From contig JAZRPK010000040.1 in NCBI GenBank assembly GCA_045649145.1, positions 1 to 15,677 on the forward strand: 15,677 nucleotides of DNA, given 5' to 3'. The notes under the pieces are model-generated. The model worked only from the letters and a program-made list of their open reading frames with translations. It was not told where the DNA came from and ran no database searches. Made by a program: the position numbers and the translations under genes. Origin of the DNA: HGM11525 sp045649145 (GTDB taxonomy: Bacteria > Bacillota > Clostridia > UBA1381). Of this stretch, positions 13,539-15,677 are shown piece after piece; the first letter of the stretch is position 1; every line of letters starts with the position of its first letter.

Positions 13539-13895
13539 ATGTACGATTTATTTTCAGATTTTGCAGGATTTTTTGACGGGTTTGATGTATATCCCGTATA
13601 CCGTCAGGAAGCGAGATGTAAAAAATGCGGCAGAACCTACAGCGATTTTCAAAAATCGGGCAGACTCGGTTGTGGTGAATGTTATGAGGCGTTTGCTGCT
13701 CCGATTGATGTAACCTTAAAGCGTATACACGCTAGCAGCGAGCATAAGGGGAAAATCCCTGTTTCTGCAGGCAGCGGAATTTCTAAGAAAAGAAAGATAG
13801 AAAATCTCAAGGCGGAAATTGCAAAGGCTGTTGCTTCGGAGGATTACGAAAAGGCTGCCGCTTTGCATAAGGAACTAAAGGGCATAGACGGCTAA
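13539..13895 (+). CDS. mcsA: McsA-like zinc-ribbon/UVR protein, activator of McsB (short form)
   Basis: 118 residues; typical McsA is about 180. Seen: one zinc ribbon with Cys27, Cys30, Cys45 and Cys48 (CKKCGRTYSDF to GCGECYEAF), the conserved region LKRIHASSEHKGKIP (60-74), and a C-terminal UVR motif (84-115, with EDYEKAAALHKELK), which is helical. Known: McsA binds and activates the arginine kinase McsB. Missing: the N-terminal pair of CxxC motifs present in longer McsA; instead there is an acidic, aromatic stretch MYDLFSDFAGFFDGFD. With 15 nt to ctsR upstream and a good ribosome site AAGGAG, the short form is not a wrong start. The stop is 13 nt before the mcsB ATG. Confidence 0.93.
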   Translation: MYDLFSDFAGFFDGFDVYPVYRQEARCKKCGRTYSDFQKSGRLGCGECYEAFAAPIDVTLKRIHASSEHKGKIPVSAGSGISKKRKIENLKAEIAKAVASEDYEKAAALHKELKGIDG

Positions 13896-13908
13896 GGGGG
13901 TGTCGGTG

Positions 13909-14916
13909 ATGATTTGGTATAAAGAACATAATAATGACGATATAATGGTCAGCACAAGAATACGGCTTGCCCGTAATCTTGCGGGATATCCGTTCCCGAA
14001 TGTAATGACTAAAGAGGACATAGATAGTGCAAAAAAGGAAATAATTACAGCTCTTGAGAAAGAGAGGGCGACTGTCGGCGAGTTCAGGTGCGTCGAGATG
14101 TCGGATACCGATTTGCCCGAAAGACGTGTGATGATGGAAAAGCATCTTATAAGCTCCGAGCTTGTTGAAAAGAATGACGCAGCAGTGGTAATTTCGGCAG
14201 ATGACGAGCTTAGCATTATGCTGATGGAGGAGGACCATATCCGAATTCAAGTGATAAAAGGCGGCTATGCATTAAAAGATGCCTTTGCGGTTGCGAACAA
14301 AGCCGATGATGCTATAGAAAAGCACGTAGAGCTTGCGTTTTCCGAGAAAAACGGATACCTGACATCTTGCCCTACCAATACGGGAACAGGTATGAGGGCA
14401 TCTGTTATGATGCACTTGCCTGCACTTACAATGACAGGCAACATCGACAGAATTATCACATCGGCATCAAACCTCGGCCTTGAGGTGCGGGGTCTTTATG
14501 GAGAAGGCTCAAAGGCATATGGCTCGCTTTATCAGCTTTCAAACCGCATTACACTCGGTCTTTCCGAGGAGGAGATAATCGAAAAGCTGGAGAATATCGC
14601 CAATCAGATAAAGACACGTGAGGAGGAAGCACGCTGTGCTATTAAGGATAAGCCGGAGGTATGCGACCGTTTATGGAGAAGCCTGGGCACGCTGCATTAT
14701 GCCAGAATCCTTAGCTCACGTGAGGCAAAAACGCTGCTTTCCGACTATATACTCGGCGGCAGTATGGGTATAATTGATGAGAAAATAAACCAGAGTCCGA
14801 TTGAGCTGATGGTATTAACCGAGCCTGCTCATATCGGCAAGATTGCGGGCGGAGTCGAATTAGATGCCGCCGAACGTGATATAAGGAGAGCGGAGATTGT
14901 TAGAAGCTCAATGTAA
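13909..14916 (+). CDS. mcsB: Protein arginine kinase McsB
   Basis: 335 residues from ATG 13909, 8 nt after AGGGGG (13895-13900); a GTG at 13900 overlaps that site and is unlikely as start. Phosphorylates arginines on proteins, marking them for ClpCP, and inactivates CtsR. Seen: STRIRLARN (15-23), the catalytic region MEEDHIRIQ (106-114), and CPTNTGTGMRASVM (154-167) with the conserved Cys-Pro-Thr-Asn, all belonging to the ATP:guanido phosphotransferase fold, here without the extra domain of creatine kinase. Near the end, ERDIRRAEIVR matches the phospho-arginine receptor segment of McsB. Length is near the Bacillus protein (about 350). It lies between mcsA and clpC in the canonical order. Confidence 0.97.
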   Translation: MIWYKEHNNDDIMVSTRIRLARNLAGYPFPNVMTKEDIDSAKKEIITALEKERATVGEFRCVEMSDTDLPERRVMMEKHLISSELVEKNDAAVVISADDELSIMLMEEDHIRIQVIKGGYALKDAFAVANKADDAIEKHVELAFSEKNGYLTSCPTNTGTGMRASVMMHLPALTMTGNIDRIITSASNLGLEVRGLYGEGSKAYGSLYQLSNRITLGLSEEEIIEKLENIANQIKTREEEARCAIKDKPEVCDRLWRSLGTLHYARILSSREAKTLLSDYILGGSMGIIDEKINQSPIELMVLTEPAHIGKIAGGVELDAAERDIRRAEIVRSSM

Positions 14917-14931
14917 AGGAGAGGAAGTAGT

Positions 14932-15677
14932 ATGACATTTTCAAACTTCACCGAAAAAGCGAGAGAAGCCCTGCAGAATTCGCACGATATTGCCTGCGAA
15001 ATGGGGCACGGATATATCGGCAGTGAGCATATTTTGCTGGGTATAATAAAGCTTGACGGCGGTGTCGGAGCAAAGGCACTTCAGGACAGAGGAATAAGCT
15101 ATGATTTATTAAAGAAAAAGATAGAGGAGATGCTCGGTACGTCTGAGGCGGTTGATAAGAACACCGAACTTGCACTTACACCGAGGTCGAAACGCATACT
15201 TGAAATTGCGGCTATGGAAGCGAGGAAGTTAGGACCCGGCTATATCGGCACAGAGCATATCCTTGCCGCTATAGTGCGTGACGGTGATGGTGTTGCGGCA
15301 CAGGTGTTGGCAGCGTTGGGCGTTCGTATGAGCGATTTTTACCGTGATATAATGTCAGATATGACGGGTGATGCAGCGGTTGCAAGTGTAGCTGATAAAA
15401 AGCCTCATAAGCAAGGCGCTAAAACTCCGACGCTTGACCAATTTGGTGCAGACCTGACGGCTCAGGCTCGTGAGGGAAAATTTGACCCAGTAATAGGCAG
15501 AGATACCGAGATTGCACGTGTACTACAGATTTTATCAAGACGTACCAAAAACAATCCTTGCCTTATAGGTGAGCCGGGCGTGGGAAAAACTGCGGTTGCG
15601 GAAGGCCTTGCGCAAAAAATTGCTGACGGCGATGTGCCGGAAATACTAAAGGATAAAAGGCTTGTATCGGTCGATTT
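14932..15677 (+). CDS. clpC: ATP-dependent Clp protease ATPase subunit ClpC (3' end outside window)
   Basis: The first 248 codons are present; the gene runs off the end. Seen: two Clp-N repeats (about 5-75 and 80-140; the first with ALQNSHDIA and GSEHILLGI, the second with ARKLGPGYIGTEHILAAI), a linker, then LDQFGADLTAQAREGKFDPVIGR (168-190) that opens the first AAA+ domain, and Walker A GEPGVGKT (213-220). Known: ClpC is the unfoldase of ClpCP and docks McsB, MecA and phospho-arginine through its N domain. The ATG at 14932 follows the mcsB stop by 15 nt, with AAAGGAG and GGAAG ahead. The second ATPase domain and the UVR/middle domain lie beyond the window. Which ClpC lineage it belongs to is not testable here. 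Confidence 0.96.
   Translation, partial: MTFSNFTEKAREALQNSHDIACEMGHGYIGSEHILLGIIKLDGGVGAKALQDRGISYDLLKKKIEEMLGTSEAVDKNTELALTPRSKRILEIAAMEARKLGPGYIGTEHILAAIVRDGDGVAAQVLAALGVRMSDFYRDIMSDMTGDAAVASVADKKPHKQGAKTPTLDQFGADLTAQAREGKFDPVIGRDTEIARVLQILSRRTKNNPCLIGEPGVGKTAVAEGLAQKIADGDVPEILKDKRLVSVD

Noticed and set aside
13807..14250. Open frames on the - strand across mcsA and mcsB
   Set aside because: Antisense to genes with conserved motifs in canonical operon order, and no start signal.
1..15677. CRISPR arrays, tRNA and rRNA genes
   Set aside because: No regularly spaced repeats, no cloverleaf or conserved T-loop GTTCRA context, and no rRNA-like segments were seen on reading through; genes fill almost all of the window.

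Overview
The window looks like a chromosomal segment of a Gram-positive bacterium of the class Clostridia. The supporting signs are a ctsR-mcsA-mcsB-clpC heat-shock operon behind a CtsR operator, strong GGAGG-type ribosome binding sites, a TRAM-domain RumA-type rRNA methyltransferase, a secA with a C-terminal SEC-C zinc motif, a small DUF6472-like protein, and moderate to low GC. I cannot place it more precisely from sequence alone.

Layout, left to right. The 5' edge (3-143) is the tail of a bacterial microcompartment (BMC) shell protein. A MATE-family exporter (221-1591) and full-length secA (1703-4432) follow. A compact noncoding stretch with several hairpins ends in a terminator (4429-4551). 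Then comes a tight four-gene run on the + strand: a divergent RpiB/LacAB-type sugar-phosphate isomerase, two different SGNH/GDSL hydrolases and a DUF4432 aldose-epimerase-like protein (4587-7758). Next is prfB (7793-8912), read through an in-frame TGA by the classical programmed +1 frameshift. In many Firmicutes secA and prfB are direct neighbours, so the sugar cluster looks like an insertion between them. Its last three genes are visibly AT-richer than the flanks.

Between prfB and the next operon lies a decayed patch (8941-9532): the first 47 codons of a tyrosine-recombinase-like gene, a Cys-rich reading frame overlapping it, and a long nested palindrome. Then come an APC-family amino-acid permease with a good promoter, a VOC-fold protein and a DUF6472-like protein, closed by a bidirectional terminator shared with the convergent rRNA methyltransferase on the - strand (11593-12978). 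The right side is ctsR, a short mcsA, mcsB and the first 248 codons of clpC, driven by a near-consensus sigma-A promoter with an overlapping CtsR operator.

How the genes may work together. The heat-shock operon is conventional: CtsR represses, McsA/McsB inactivate CtsR and tag proteins with phospho-arginine, and ClpC unfolds them for ClpP. The sugar cluster lacks a transporter, a kinase, a regulator and obvious signal peptides. I infer an intracellular route in which the two SGNH enzymes remove acyl groups from a sugar, the DUF4432 protein handles its anomeric or isomeric form and the RpiB-like protein isomerises a phosphorylated sugar. The substrate is unknown, and this cluster is the least conventional part of the window.
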